From positions 62,001 through 126,000 of the forward strand of contig SHZU01000010.1 of assembly GCA_009692115.1 (NCBI GenBank): 64,000 bases of DNA, written 5' to 3'. Numbering within the stretch: the first letter of the stretch is position 1; each line of letters starts with the position of its first letter. Both the position numbers and the translations under genes were made by a program. The notes under the pieces are model-generated. The model was not told the origin of the DNA. It did not search any database and worked only from the letters and a program-made list of their open reading frames with translations. Shown here piece after piece: positions 7,662 through 17,439 of this stretch. The stretch is from Gemmatimonadota bacterium (lineage in GTDB: Bacteria > Gemmatimonadota > Gemmatimonadetes > Gemmatimonadales > GWC2-71-9).

Positions 7662-8542
7662 GCCCGAGGCGCGACCGGCATCCGTTCCGCGGCCAGCCGC
7701 TCGATTGCCTCGACCCAAGCCATCGGGACTCGCTCGCCGCCGACCACGCTATGGGACGGGCTGACCGCGGGCTCGCCATGGGAGTCACTTCCCCCAGTTT
7801 TCAGCAGCCCCAGCAGATCGGCCGCCCGCTCCAACTCGGCCCGGACCGGGCCGCTTTGGCTCGGGTGGCGGACTTCAACCGCGTCGAGTCCCTGCTCCCG
7901 AAAACTCGAGAGCATGGACCGGCTACCGCGATCCCGAAGATGGGCCGCGGACGAAACCCCGCCGACTCGACGAATCAACCCGGTGATCTCGGCCAACTCG
8001 GGCAGGACCTTGGGCACGTACGCGGGGCGACCCCGCCCGAGGAACCGATCGAAGGCCTCGTCGAAGGTCCGGACGATCTTCCGCTCCATCAAGACCCGGG
8101 CAACGTGGGGTCGCCCAATCGGGGCCCCGGCGGCGGCTCGCTCGACATCCTCCACCGCGACGGGAAAGCCGATCCGCCGAATCGCCTCGACCATGGCGAC
8201 ACCACGATCGGCGCGTCCCGACCGCATCCGGTCGAGAGTCTCGATCAACTCCGGGTGCCGATCCGGGAGGCAATAGCCGAGCAAATGCATCTCGCCCCAC
8301 TCGACTTTGACCGAGAACTCGCACCCGGCAACGACCTTGACGCCAAGCTCGGCGCCGGCCGATCGGGCCTCGGCCACCCCGGCGACGGTGTCATGATCGG
8401 TCAGCGCCATCGCCGCCAAGCCGGCGGCGGCCGCAAGACGAACGACCTCCGACGGCGGCAACGCTCCGTCGGAGGCCGTGCTGTGGAGATGCAGATCTGC
8501 GGTCTGGTTCAGCGGTGGTATCCGAGTTCTACCGAGGTCCAC
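7658..8542 (-). CDS. PHP-domain phosphoesterase (RNase AM / nucleotide phosphatase type)
   Basis: 294 residues, cytoplasmic. PHP metal-binding motifs are in order: DLHLHSTASDG (His18, His20, Asp25), LTDHDTV near residue 47, GCEFS near 72, the HLLGY His, a GRPHVA segment around 145-150 and SDSHG near the C-terminus. This is the layout of the YciV/RnaAM group, which trims 5' ends of small RNAs and hydrolyses 3',5'-bisphosphonucleotides. The start is GTG 8542, overlapping the end of the preceding small gene by 34 bases; no ATG occurs before the first motif. It overlaps the downstream Rossmann gene by ATGA. Confidence 0.8.
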   Translation of the reverse strand: MDLGRTRIPPLNQTADLHLHSTASDGALPPSEVVRLAAAAGLAAMALTDHDTVAGVAEARSAGAELGVKVVAGCEFSVKVEWGEMHLLGYCLPDRHPELIETLDRMRSGRADRGVAMVEAIRRIGFPVAVEDVERAAAGAPIGRPHVARVLMERKIVRTFDEAFDRFLGRGRPAYVPKVLPELAEITGLIRRVGGVSSAAHLRDRGSRSMLSSFREQGLDAVEVRHPSQSGPVRAELERAADLLGLLKTGGSDSHGEPAVSPSHSVVGGERVPMAWVEAIERLAAERMPVAPRA

Positions 8543-8766
8543 GACGGCTGCGAACGAGCCAACAGATCGACCAGTTGGGTGTCGGTCAATTCGGCGAGCG
8601 ACGACTCCCGGGCCTTGGTGCCCGCCGGGGAATAGCGGGCCACTCGCTGCTCATCGGTGCCGACCCGGCTGAAGCAAACCGTGAACTCATCCTTCGCGTA
8701 CTGGGTCCGGCGGCCGGTGGTGGTCACCGCCCACGTGGCGTCCGCCGTCGCAATCTGTCGTGGCAT
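8509..8766 (-). CDS. Hypothetical small protein downstream of the E2 gene
   Basis: 85 residues from ATG 8766, with GGAG nine bases upstream. The sequence is soluble and mixed in charge, with one Cys (FTVCFSRVG) and a C-terminal helix-like stretch SSLAELTDTQLVDLLARS. I do not recognise a family. It lies 19 bases after the E2 acyltransferase gene on the same strand and overlaps the following PHP gene by 34 bases, so it is probably in that transcript. A longer in-frame reading (to 8925) only adds residues antisense-like to the E2 coding sequence and is rejected. Confidence 0.55.
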   Translation of the reverse strand: MPRQIATADATWAVTTTGRRTQYAKDEFTVCFSRVGTDEQRVARYSPAGTKARESSLAELTDTQLVDLLARSQPSWTSVELGYHR

Positions 8767-8785
8767 CAGTATCGGCTCCAAATCC

Positions 8786-10093
8786 TCAGGCGTTGTCAGG
8801 GAATTCGTGGAGAGCTTTCTTGACGTCGGCCAAGAACCGATCGGCCGTTGCCCCGTCCACCACCCGATGGTCGAACGACATCGCCAAAATGCCCTTGGTT
8901 CGGATCGCAATCGAGTCGGTCCCATCGGCCGCGGTGATCACCGCCGGCTGCTTCTCGATGGCCCCGACGGCGAGAATAGCCGATTGCGGCTGGTTGATGA
9001 TCGGCAAGCCGACGATCGTCCCAAACCCGCCAGGGTTGGTGATCGTGAAGGTGCCCTTTTGGACCTCATCGGGCGACAGCTTCTTGGCCCGGGCCCGGTC
9101 GGCGAGGTCGCCAATCGAATGCGCCAGACCGAACAGGTTGAGCTCGTCCGCGCGCCGAACCACCGGCACGATCAGCCCCCAATCCAGTGCCACGGCAATG
9201 CCGAGGTTCACCTCGCGGCGAAGGACCGTGGCCTCGCCCATGACGGCCGAATTGACGACGGGGTGCTTCCGCAGGCATTCCACCACGGCCTTGGCGATGA
9301 AGGCCAGGAACGTCAGATTGACGCCCCGCTCGGTGAACTCGGCCTTTCGCTGGGCGCGGATTTTGGCAATCCGGGTGTAATCGATTTCAATCAAACTGCT
9401 GACATGAGGCGAGACCCGTCGCGACATGATCATGTGGTCGGCGGTCAACTTTCGAATCCGTGACCATGGTTCGACCTGGTCGCCTTCCCACGGCTCGACG
9501 ACCGGGCCCGGAATGACGTGGATCCCGGCCGGGAGGCCCGCACGCGGAGCGATCGGAGCGGCCGGCGCCTGGTCGAGGTAACTCAACACGTCGTTCTTGG
9601 TGACCCGGCCCGCCAATCCACTTCCAGCGATCGCGGTGAGATCCAGGCCGTGTTCCGCCACCATTTTTCGGACGACCGGCGTGGACTTCCGACGGAGGCG
9701 CTCCTCCATCGTTTCTGCCCCGCCGGCGGGCGCCGGGGTCGGCGCCGGCACGGGGGCCGGTTTCTGGGCAGCCAGTGGCGCGGCTGCCGGCTTCGGGGCT
9801 TGGGGCGCGGCGGTCGGGCTGGTGGAGGCGGCCACGGGCACGACCGCTCCGGCCTCGGTCTCGATCCTGGCAACCAAGGTCTGGATCGGAACCGTCTGGC
9901 CCTCGTTCACCAGAATCTCAACGAGAATCCCCGCGTTCGAGGCCGGAATTTCGGCATCGACTTTGTCGGTCGAAATCTCAAACATCGGTTCGTCCCGCTT
10001 GACGGGATCGCCGAGCTTCTTGAGCCACTTCGAAAGCGTGCCCTCGGTGATGGATTCGCCCATTTGGGGCATTAACACATCGATACGTGCCAT
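8786..10093 (-). CDS. Dihydrolipoamide acyltransferase (E2) of a 2-oxo acid dehydrogenase complex
   Basis: 435 residues. The domain order is classical: an N-terminal lipoyl domain with the lipoylated Lys44 in EISTDKVDAEIPA; an Ala/Pro-rich linker (about 85-125); the peripheral-subunit-binding domain (STPVVRKMVAEHGLDL to GRVTKNDVLSYL, about 130-170); and the catalytic domain ending in SFDHRVVDGATADRFL with the active-site His of HRVVDG. It transfers the acyl group from E1 to CoA. It follows E1-alpha and E1-beta with 9 bases to the latter, so the three are one operon. The acyl substrate (pyruvate, branched-chain 2-oxo acids or acetoin) cannot be fixed from sequence alone. No E3 is present nearby. 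Confidence 0.9.
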   Translation of the reverse strand: MARIDVLMPQMGESITEGTLSKWLKKLGDPVKRDEPMFEISTDKVDAEIPASNAGILVEILVNEGQTVPIQTLVARIETEAGAVVPVAASTSPTAAPQAPKPAAAPLAAQKPAPVPAPTPAPAGGAETMEERLRRKSTPVVRKMVAEHGLDLTAIAGSGLAGRVTKNDVLSYLDQAPAAPIAPRAGLPAGIHVIPGPVVEPWEGDQVEPWSRIRKLTADHMIMSRRVSPHVSSLIEIDYTRIAKIRAQRKAEFTERGVNLTFLAFIAKAVVECLRKHPVVNSAVMGEATVLRREVNLGIAVALDWGLIVPVVRRADELNLFGLAHSIGDLADRARAKKLSPDEVQKGTFTITNPGGFGTIVGLPIINQPQSAILAVGAIEKQPAVITAADGTDSIAIRTKGILAMSFDHRVVDGATADRFLADVKKALHEFPDNA

Positions 10094-10102
10094 TGCGGTC
10101 TC

Positions 10103-11080
10103 CTAGTACCCCACCATCCAGCGTGCGGCCTTGACGATGTCGTCGGTTTGGGGCAGCACAAAATCTTCGAGCGTCGGGGCGTAGGGCAGCGGCACATCGT
10201 GCGCGCACACCCGACGAACCGGCGCATCCAACCATTCGAAACACTGCTCATTGATCCGAGCCGATAGCTCGCCAGCCATCCCGCCGGTCCGGGTGTCTTC
10301 ATGGACAATCAAAACCCGGTTCGTCTTTTTGACACTCGCCATGATCGCGGCGTCGTCGATCGGCAGCAAGGTTCGGAGATCGATCACCTCCACCGACACC
10401 CCTTCGTTGCTCAGCTGATCCGCCGCTTCGAGTGCCTTGTGCACCATGGCCGAATAGGTCACAACGGTCAGGTGCTTCCCCTCCCGCGCCACGCGGGCCT
10501 TGCCGATGGGCGTCAGAATCTCCTCACCCGCCGGAAGATCCTCCTTAATCCGGCGGTAAAGATACTTGTGCTCGAAGTAGAGCACCGGATCATCGTCCCG
10601 AATAGCCGCTTTGATCAGCCCCTTGGCGTCCCGCACGGTGGCGGGCGCGACGATCTTCAGGCCGGGGGTGTGCAGGTAGGCTGCTTCCGGATTCTGGGAG
10701 TGGAACGGGCCCCCGCGAACATAGCCACCCGACGGGCCGCGGATCACCATCGGCGTCTGGAGATCCGCCCGATACCGCGCGGTCGCAACGTAATTGGTCA
10801 GGATGGAATAGGCGCACGACATGAAGTCGATGAACTGCATTTCGCAGACCGGCCGAAGCCCCATGTGCGCTGCACCAGCCGCCGCGCCGACAATCGCGGT
10901 TTCGGAAATCGGGGCATCCACGACCCGGTCCGCTCCAAACCGCTCCTGGAGCCCCTCGGTCACCTTGAACGCTCCCCCAAAAAAGCCGATGTCCTGTCCA
11001 ATCAAGAAGACCCGCTCGTCACGGTCCATCTCTTCGCGGAGGCCGTCACGAATCGCCTCGAGATAGGTTACCAGCGCCAT
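10103..11080 (-). CDS. 2-oxo acid dehydrogenase E1 component, beta subunit
   Basis: 325 residues. A transketolase-like pyrimidine-binding domain (start MALVTYLEAIRDGLREEM, FLIGQDIG, then DAPISETAIVGAAAGAA with the Glu that activates thiamine diphosphate) is followed by a C-terminal transketolase domain (EVIDLRTLLPID). With the alpha subunit it decarboxylates the 2-oxo acid and acylates the lipoyl group of E2. The start lies one base past the stop of the alpha gene, so translation is coupled. Sequence style is like branched-chain 2-oxo acid or acetoin dehydrogenase E1-beta. A rescue as transketolase is excluded by size and context. Confidence 0.9.
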   Translation of the reverse strand: MALVTYLEAIRDGLREEMDRDERVFLIGQDIGFFGGAFKVTEGLQERFGADRVVDAPISETAIVGAAAGAAHMGLRPVCEMQFIDFMSCAYSILTNYVATARYRADLQTPMVIRGPSGGYVRGGPFHSQNPEAAYLHTPGLKIVAPATVRDAKGLIKAAIRDDDPVLYFEHKYLYRRIKEDLPAGEEILTPIGKARVAREGKHLTVVTYSAMVHKALEAADQLSNEGVSVEVIDLRTLLPIDDAAIMASVKKTNRVLIVHEDTRTGGMAGELSARINEQCFEWLDAPVRRVCAHDVPLPYAPTLEDFVLPQTDDIVKAARWMVGY

Positions 11081-11081
11081 C

Positions 11082-12101
11082 TCAGAGCCTCCGGTACCAT
11101 TCGAGCGGGACGGCCGGTTCCGACGCCAAGACGCCGATCAGCGCCGAGGCCGGCTCCGGGAGCGGTTCGTCTTCGCAGAGCATCACCGCGCTGTCAATTT
11201 CGGCGGTCACCCGTTGATCGAGGGCGGTAAGATCGGCGGTCGACGCCCACCCCTGTTCGGTCAGCCGGCGCAGGTACCGATCGATCGGATCGCGGGCCTC
11301 CCAGGCCTCGATCTCTTCCTTCGGGACATAGGATTGATTGTCATGCTCGGCGTGGCCTTTGCGCCGCCAGGTGATCAACTCCACCAACGTGACGCCGCCG
11401 CCCGCCCGAGCGCGGTCGACCGCCCGACGGGTCGTTTCGTACACCGCCAGGATGTCGTTCCCATCAGCCTGTTCGCCAGCCACCCCGTAGCCGGCCGCCT
11501 TCTCGACCAGAAACTGAACCGCCGTTTGCTTCCGCATTGGCGTCGAGTAGGCATACCCGTTGTTTTCGCAGATGATGACCAAGGGCAGCCGCTGCACGGC
11601 GGCGAAATTGATTCCTTCGTGAAAGGCACCGGTGCTCATGGCGCCGTCGCCGACGTAGACCATGCCGACCCGGGGTTGCCGCCGCATCTTGAACGACATC
11701 GTGACGCCGCACATGACCGGCACCATGTCGCCCAGGTGGGAGGTCTGGCCCAAGAATCCGCGGTCGAGGTCGTTGAAGTGAATATTCAACTCGCGGCCGC
11801 GAGTCGGGCTTTCGGCCTTAGCCATGTATTGGCGGAGGACTTCAAGCGGTGTCGCACCCTGCACCAGCATCGAGCCCAAGTTGCGGATCAGCGGCGATAG
11901 GATGTCGCCCTTGGACCGATCGAGGGCAAAGGCACTCCCCACGGAATCGGCTTCTTGACCCAGCGAACGAAAGAGGCCGCCGACGACCTTAGTTTGCCGG
12001 TAGAGCGCCGCCAATTTTTCTTCGAGCGATCGGGTCAGCCGCATCCAGTAGTAGAGTTCATGGAGCGCTGCCCGGGTCAGGCCGGCCGGAATCTCGGCCA
12101 T
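11082..12101 (-). CDS. 2-oxo acid dehydrogenase E1 component, alpha subunit
   Basis: 339 residues. The thiamine diphosphate motif runs from YVGDGAMSTGAFHEGINFA to CENNGYAYSTP (G-D-G to N-N). The following loop RKGHAEHDNQSYV matches the lid region of heterotetrameric E1-alpha subunits. The first gene of the E1-alpha, E1-beta, E2 operon; a 96-residue hypothetical gene ends up elsewhere on the same strand, six bases upstream of its start. Specificity among pyruvate, branched-chain acids and acetoin is open; the methylmalonate-semialdehyde dehydrogenase gene at 61.5 kb would fit valine catabolism but is far away. Confidence 0.9.
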   Translation of the reverse strand: MAEIPAGLTRAALHELYYWMRLTRSLEEKLAALYRQTKVVGGLFRSLGQEADSVGSAFALDRSKGDILSPLIRNLGSMLVQGATPLEVLRQYMAKAESPTRGRELNIHFNDLDRGFLGQTSHLGDMVPVMCGVTMSFKMRRQPRVGMVYVGDGAMSTGAFHEGINFAAVQRLPLVIICENNGYAYSTPMRKQTAVQFLVEKAAGYGVAGEQADGNDILAVYETTRRAVDRARAGGGVTLVELITWRRKGHAEHDNQSYVPKEEIEAWEARDPIDRYLRRLTEQGWASTADLTALDQRVTAEIDSAVMLCEDEPLPEPASALIGVLASEPAVPLEWYRRL

Positions 12102-12107
12102 CAGGAT

Positions 12108-12398
12108 CTAATACGCTCCGCGAACCACGTGACGATCATCCGCCATCGTGTGAACCACCGAGAGAAACCGCTTGGCGAACTTGTCTAGTTCACTCTCGCC
12201 CGGCTGGTTGGTGTCGACGGTTACCAAGGTATAGTGACCGCCCTCGGCCTGGACGGTGACGCCGACCTGCCCGATGGCGCTGGAGAACCTCCGGGCGCGG
12301 GCGCCTTCCTCGATCGGGCTCATCCGGGCCCCAAAGTAGGACGCGGCCGACGCCATGGCCTGGTCCGGCGACACCGAGGTCCGATGAAAGTATTTCAT
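12108..12398 (-). CDS. Hypothetical 96-residue protein
   Basis: It begins MKYFHRTSVSPDQAMASAASYFG and has no signal peptide or membrane segment. The middle (GQVGVTVQAEGGHYTLVTV) looks like beta strands, and the end (ELDKFAKRFLSVVHTMADD) like a helix, consistent with a small alpha/beta protein. I do not recognise a family. It starts 11 bases after the inositol-3-phosphate synthase gene and ends six bases before E1-alpha, so it may link the two groups in one transcript. Confidence 0.55.
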   Translation of the reverse strand: MKYFHRTSVSPDQAMASAASYFGARMSPIEEGARARRFSSAIGQVGVTVQAEGGHYTLVTVDTNQPGESELDKFAKRFLSVVHTMADDRHVVRGAY

Positions 12399-12409
12399 GG
12401 CGGCCCCGC

Positions 12410-13741
<1,332 letters not shown>

Positions 13742-13758
13742 AGGTGTCCTTTCATGGG

Positions 13759-14391
13759 TTACTTCGGGCCCGGAGTTCCCTCCGTGACCTGGTATACGTA
13801 GACGAAACGCTGCACCACGGTGATAGTCGACAGAATCGCGAGCACCACGGTCAATCCCTGCAGGACGATCCCGTTCGGCCCGGCCCCGACGATGAGGGAC
13901 GGCACCCCGATCATGATCATCCGTTCCGCCCGCTGGACGATCCCGACCTTGCAATCGAGGCCCAGCCCCTCCGCTCGGGCCCGGGCATACGACACCAGCA
14001 ACGAGCTCAGGATCGCGATCATGCAGACGACCGCCGTCTCGATCCGGAGTGCCACGCCGGGCGCCTTCAGCAGATAGGCGGCGATCCCGATGAAGGTCGC
14101 CCCATCACCGACGCGGTCGAGCGTGGAGTCGTAGAAGGCACCGAACTTCGAGACCAACCCGCCTCGGCGCGCGACTTGGCCGTCGAACGTGTCGACGACG
14201 CCCGACGCAAGGAGCAGGGCCCCGCCGGTCCGAATCCAGCCAAACCCAAACGCCACCGCCGAGACGGCCACCAGCAATGCGCCAAGGGTGGTCAACGTGT
14301 TCGGTCGGACTTGGCGCTTGAGGAGCCAGGTGACCACCGGTTCCGTCAAGCCCATGTAGGCTCGTTCGAGGGACTTGGTGACCAGTTTCAC
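13759..14391 (-). CDS. CDP-alcohol phosphatidyltransferase, likely PI-phosphate synthase
   Basis: 210 residues, several membrane segments (for example ALLVAVSAVAFGFGW, VVCMIAILSSLLVSY, LTVVLAILSTITVV). The family signature D-x2-D-G-x2-A-R-x8-G-x3-D-x3-D is complete in DTFDGQVARRGGL to FGAFYDSTLDRVGD (about residues 67-95). Such enzymes transfer a phosphatidyl group from CDP-diacylglycerol to an alcohol. Because inositol-3-phosphate synthase is the next gene, the acceptor is likely 1D-myo-inositol 3-phosphate, giving phosphatidylinositol phosphate as in actinobacteria; this is inference. Phosphatidylglycerol-phosphate synthase is the main alternative. Confidence 0.8.
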   Translation of the reverse strand: MKLVTKSLERAYMGLTEPVVTWLLKRQVRPNTLTTLGALLVAVSAVAFGFGWIRTGGALLLASGVVDTFDGQVARRGGLVSKFGAFYDSTLDRVGDGATFIGIAAYLLKAPGVALRIETAVVCMIAILSSLLVSYARARAEGLGLDCKVGIVQRAERMIMIGVPSLIVGAGPNGIVLQGLTVVLAILSTITVVQRFVYVYQVTEGTPGPK

Positions 14392-14499
14392 GAGCCTCCG
14401 TCTACCCCGTCCACCACCGTAAGGCCCAATGGCTACAACGACTTACCAGCCCGAAAGATTAACCGCCCGACCATCGGATCGCAATTCGGCGCCCCGAGC

Positions 14500-15711
14500 C
14501 TACCGGTACAACAGGAACGGCCTCACCCGGTGACCGAACCGTTCCAGTTCGGCCTGCCAGCTCGCCAGGATGGCCCCCACCGGACGCTTGGCCTCCAGGT
14601 TGGCTCGAAGTGCGGCAGTGCCGGCCAGCCGGTCGAACGATTTGGGCAGGAAGCCGATCTGGTCGGGGTGGACCGCGATCACCGCTTCGAGGACGACGAG
14701 AGCCGTCCGAATCGGGTCGTAGGTTCGGTGGTCGGTCATGATAAACCGGATGCCCGCGACCAACCGGCCGGGGTGTTTCCCATCGCCGGGGTTCACAGGA
14801 GTGAAGGTCGTCGGCTCGAACCGAACTCCCTTGAGCTTGGCCCGCCGAACCAGGGTCAGGACCCGGGTGGTGTCGAGCCACGGGGCGCCGATTTGGCGGA
14901 AGCCAGCATCGGTGCCGCGCCCGACCGACAAGGCGGTTCCTTCAAAGAGACAGGTGCCCGGATAGTGAAACAGACTCTCGAGGGATTGGAGATTCGGACT
15001 GGGCGCGAGGAATGGGAGGCCGGTGGCCGTGGCATCGGCGTTCCTCCGCCAGCCACCAGCCGGGACGACGGTCAGCCTGGTGCCGATCCCGAGATCGGCG
15101 TTGGCGAGCCGGGCCTGTTCGCCGAGGGTCATCCCATGGCGGATCGGGACTTCGAGACTCCCAACGAACGAGCGCAAGGCGGGGTCGAGCACCGGCCCCT
15201 GCACCGTCCCTCCAATCGGGTTCGGCCGATCGAGGACCACGACCGGCTTGCCCGCGGCCGCCGCCGCCCGCATGACCTCAATCGTGGTGGAGATGTAGGT
15301 GTAGTGGCGGGCCCCCACGTCAGGCAGGTCGATCACGATCAGGTCGACCCCCTGGAGCATTTCGGCCGTGGGCGAGGAGGTTTTTCCGTAGAGGCTATAG
15401 ATTGGTAAGCCGGTGGCCGAATCGACCGAGAACGCCACGGATTCCCCGGGATCGGCGGTCCCCTGGAATCCGTGCTCCGGACTGAACAACGCGACGAGCG
15501 TGACACCCGCTTGCCGAAGGCGTTCGACCGCGTGGATGCCGGCCCGATCGACGCCCGCGTGATTGGTCACGAGCCCGATCCGGCGTCCGGCCACGACGTG
15601 CAGACTGTCGGTCAGCAAGACATCCAGACCCGGCCGAACCGGCGGGCGTCCCCTCTGGGGCCCCCCGACCAGCCCCAGCACAAGGACCGCGACATTCCAG
15701 TGACCCGTCAT
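14500..15711 (-). CDS. namZ: Exo-beta-N-acetylmuramidase, NamZ/DUF1343 family
   Basis: 403 residues with a short N-terminal hydrophobic stretch (VAVLVLGLVGG), so probably exported. DUF1343 hallmarks are present: GLDVLL, RIGLVTNHAGVDRAG, ALFSPEHGFQG, SLYGK, DLIVIDLPDVGARHYTY, DRPNPIGGTVQGP and SLFHYPGTCLFEGTALSVGRGTD. The family member YbbC of Bacillus subtilis (NamZ) releases terminal N-acetylmuramic acid from peptidoglycan fragments. It is divergent from a NagZ-like gene, and the coding starts overlap by 12 bases. Position beside NagZ- and AmiE-like genes supports a recycling role. Confidence 0.82.
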   Translation of the reverse strand: MTGHWNVAVLVLGLVGGPQRGRPPVRPGLDVLLTDSLHVVAGRRIGLVTNHAGVDRAGIHAVERLRQAGVTLVALFSPEHGFQGTADPGESVAFSVDSATGLPIYSLYGKTSSPTAEMLQGVDLIVIDLPDVGARHYTYISTTIEVMRAAAAAGKPVVVLDRPNPIGGTVQGPVLDPALRSFVGSLEVPIRHGMTLGEQARLANADLGIGTRLTVVPAGGWRRNADATATGLPFLAPSPNLQSLESLFHYPGTCLFEGTALSVGRGTDAGFRQIGAPWLDTTRVLTLVRRAKLKGVRFEPTTFTPVNPGDGKHPGRLVAGIRFIMTDHRTYDPIRTALVVLEAVIAVHPDQIGFLPKSFDRLAGTAALRANLEAKRPVGAILASWQAELERFGHRVRPFLLYR

Positions 15712-17439
15712 CTCCGTCGTCTCACGTTAGGCGTTGCCGGGCTGTTGGCGGTCGCCGAGGTCCTCGCCGCGCAGATTACGCCGTCCGCTTCGGCGCGGGC
15801 CCGGATCAAGCGAATGCCGCTCAAGGACCAAGTTGCCCAGCTGGTCATGCCCTGGCTGCTTGGCAACTACGTCGGCTTCGATGCCCCGGGCCTGGCCCAG
15901 GCCCGGGGCTGGATCGACTCGCTCCACGTCGGGGGCATCATCATCTCCATCGGGTCTCCGGTCGACGTGGCGGCCAAGCTCAACTTCCTCCAGCACCGTT
16001 CCCGGCTGCCGCTCCTGATTGCGGCCGATCTCGAAAGCGGGGCCGCCTACCGGTTTTTCGGGGCCACGGCCTTCCCCACCAATATGGGGATAGGAGCAAC
16101 CGGGCGGGAGGAGGACGCCTATCAACTGGGGCGGATTACCGGGCTCGAAGGCCGGGCCTTGGGCGTCCATCTCAACTTCGCGCCGGTTGCCGACATCAAC
16201 AACAACCCGGCCAACCCGATCATCAACACCCGCTCGTTCGGGAGCGACCCCGCGGCCGTTGCCCGATTGGTGGCTGCGGCCATCCGGGGGACCAAATCGA
16301 CCGGGATGCTCGCAACCGCAAAGCACTTTCCCGGTCACGGGGATACGGACACCGATTCTCACATTGCGCTCAGTTCCGTCCGAGGCGACTGGCGTCACCT
16401 CAACTCGGTCGAACTGGTGCCCTTTCGGGCCGCCGTTCGCGCCGGCGTCGACGCCATCATGTCCGCGCACTTGGCCCTCCCGGGGTTTGACGCGGACTCG
16501 ACCCGCCCCGCGACGCTCTCGCCCGCGGTCCTCACCGGGGTGCTCCGGGATTCACTCGGATTCAAGGGCCTCGTCGTCACCGACGCGCTGGATATGGGCG
16601 CTCTCGTGACCCGGTACGGCGGCGGCGAAGCGGCGGTCCTGGCCTTCGAGGCCGGCACCGACTTGCTCCTGATGCCGGCGAACCCGCGCGAGGCCCTCGA
16701 GGCCATCACCGCCGCGGTCACCTCGGGGCGGATCCCGCGGGCCCGGCTGGCCCATTCCGTCCTCAAGATCCTGACCCTGAAAGAGCGGCTCGGGCTCTTC
16801 AAGCGGCGGACGGTGTCCCTCGATCGGATCGGCCGGGTGGTGGCCCAGCGGGCTTTCATGGACACAGCGCGTTCGATTACGTCCCGATCATTGGTGTTGG
16901 TGCGGGACAGCGGCGGGGTGGTTGCCAAGGTTCGACGCGGCGTGAGCGAGCTGGCCATCGTCACCTATGGCGACCCCGACTGGACGACTGCCCTCCCGCG
17001 GCGGCTGACCCGGCGGGCAGCCCGGACGGTGAGCTTTCGGCTCTACCCGACCAGCGGGCCCGCCAGCTATGACTCCGCCCGCGGGGTGCTGACCGGGGCG
17101 GAAACCGCCCTGTTCTCGGTGGCGGTGCGGGTGGCCTCGGGCACCGGAACGATCGCGATGCCCGCGGCGTTAGGCGACTTGATCGAGACCACCGCCCGAG
17201 TGCAACCCACGATTCTGGTGTCGTTCGGGTCGCCCTACCTGCTGGGGCAGGCGCCGAGCCCCGCGGCCTATCTCCTGGCCTGGACGGCCAACGCCGCCAC
17301 CGAGGAGGCCGTCGCGAACGCGCTGTCGGGCGCCGCGATCACCGGCCGCCTCCCCATCGAGCTCCCGCCCCGATACCGGATCGGCGACGGCCTCATCCTG
17401 CCCGCCACGACTCGGTTCGATGCCAACCCGGTTCGCTAG
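15700..17439 (+). CDS. nagZ: Glycoside hydrolase family 3, NagZ-like beta-N-acetylhexosaminidase
   Basis: 579 residues from GTG 15700. A Sec signal peptide (TLGVAGLLAVAEVLAAQ) exports it. The GH3 catalytic domain carries the NagZ motif AKHFPGHGDTDTDSH (acid/base His-Asp dyad) and VTDALDMGAL with the nucleophilic Asp. The rest, roughly residues 390-579, is a C-terminal domain as in Bacillus-type two-domain NagZ. It releases N-acetylglucosamine from muropeptides. AAGGA lies 13 bases before the GTG, rather far; no better start precedes the signal peptide. The start overlaps that of the divergent NamZ-like gene. Two TTA-GGC codon pairs occur in it (15726, 17169). The downstream serine-hydrolase gene overlaps its end by 20 bases. 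Confidence 0.85.
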   Translation: MTRHLRRLTLGVAGLLAVAEVLAAQITPSASARARIKRMPLKDQVAQLVMPWLLGNYVGFDAPGLAQARGWIDSLHVGGIIISIGSPVDVAAKLNFLQHRSRLPLLIAADLESGAAYRFFGATAFPTNMGIGATGREEDAYQLGRITGLEGRALGVHLNFAPVADINNNPANPIINTRSFGSDPAAVARLVAAAIRGTKSTGMLATAKHFPGHGDTDTDSHIALSSVRGDWRHLNSVELVPFRAAVRAGVDAIMSAHLALPGFDADSTRPATLSPAVLTGVLRDSLGFKGLVVTDALDMGALVTRYGGGEAAVLAFEAGTDLLLMPANPREALEAITAAVTSGRIPRARLAHSVLKILTLKERLGLFKRRTVSLDRIGRVVAQRAFMDTARSITSRSLVLVRDSGGVVAKVRRGVSELAIVTYGDPDWTTALPRRLTRRAARTVSFRLYPTSGPASYDSARGVLTGAETALFSVAVRVASGTGTIAMPAALGDLIETTARVQPTILVSFGSPYLLGQAPSPAAYLLAWTANAATEEAVANALSGAAITGRLPIELPPRYRIGDGLILPATTRFDANPVR

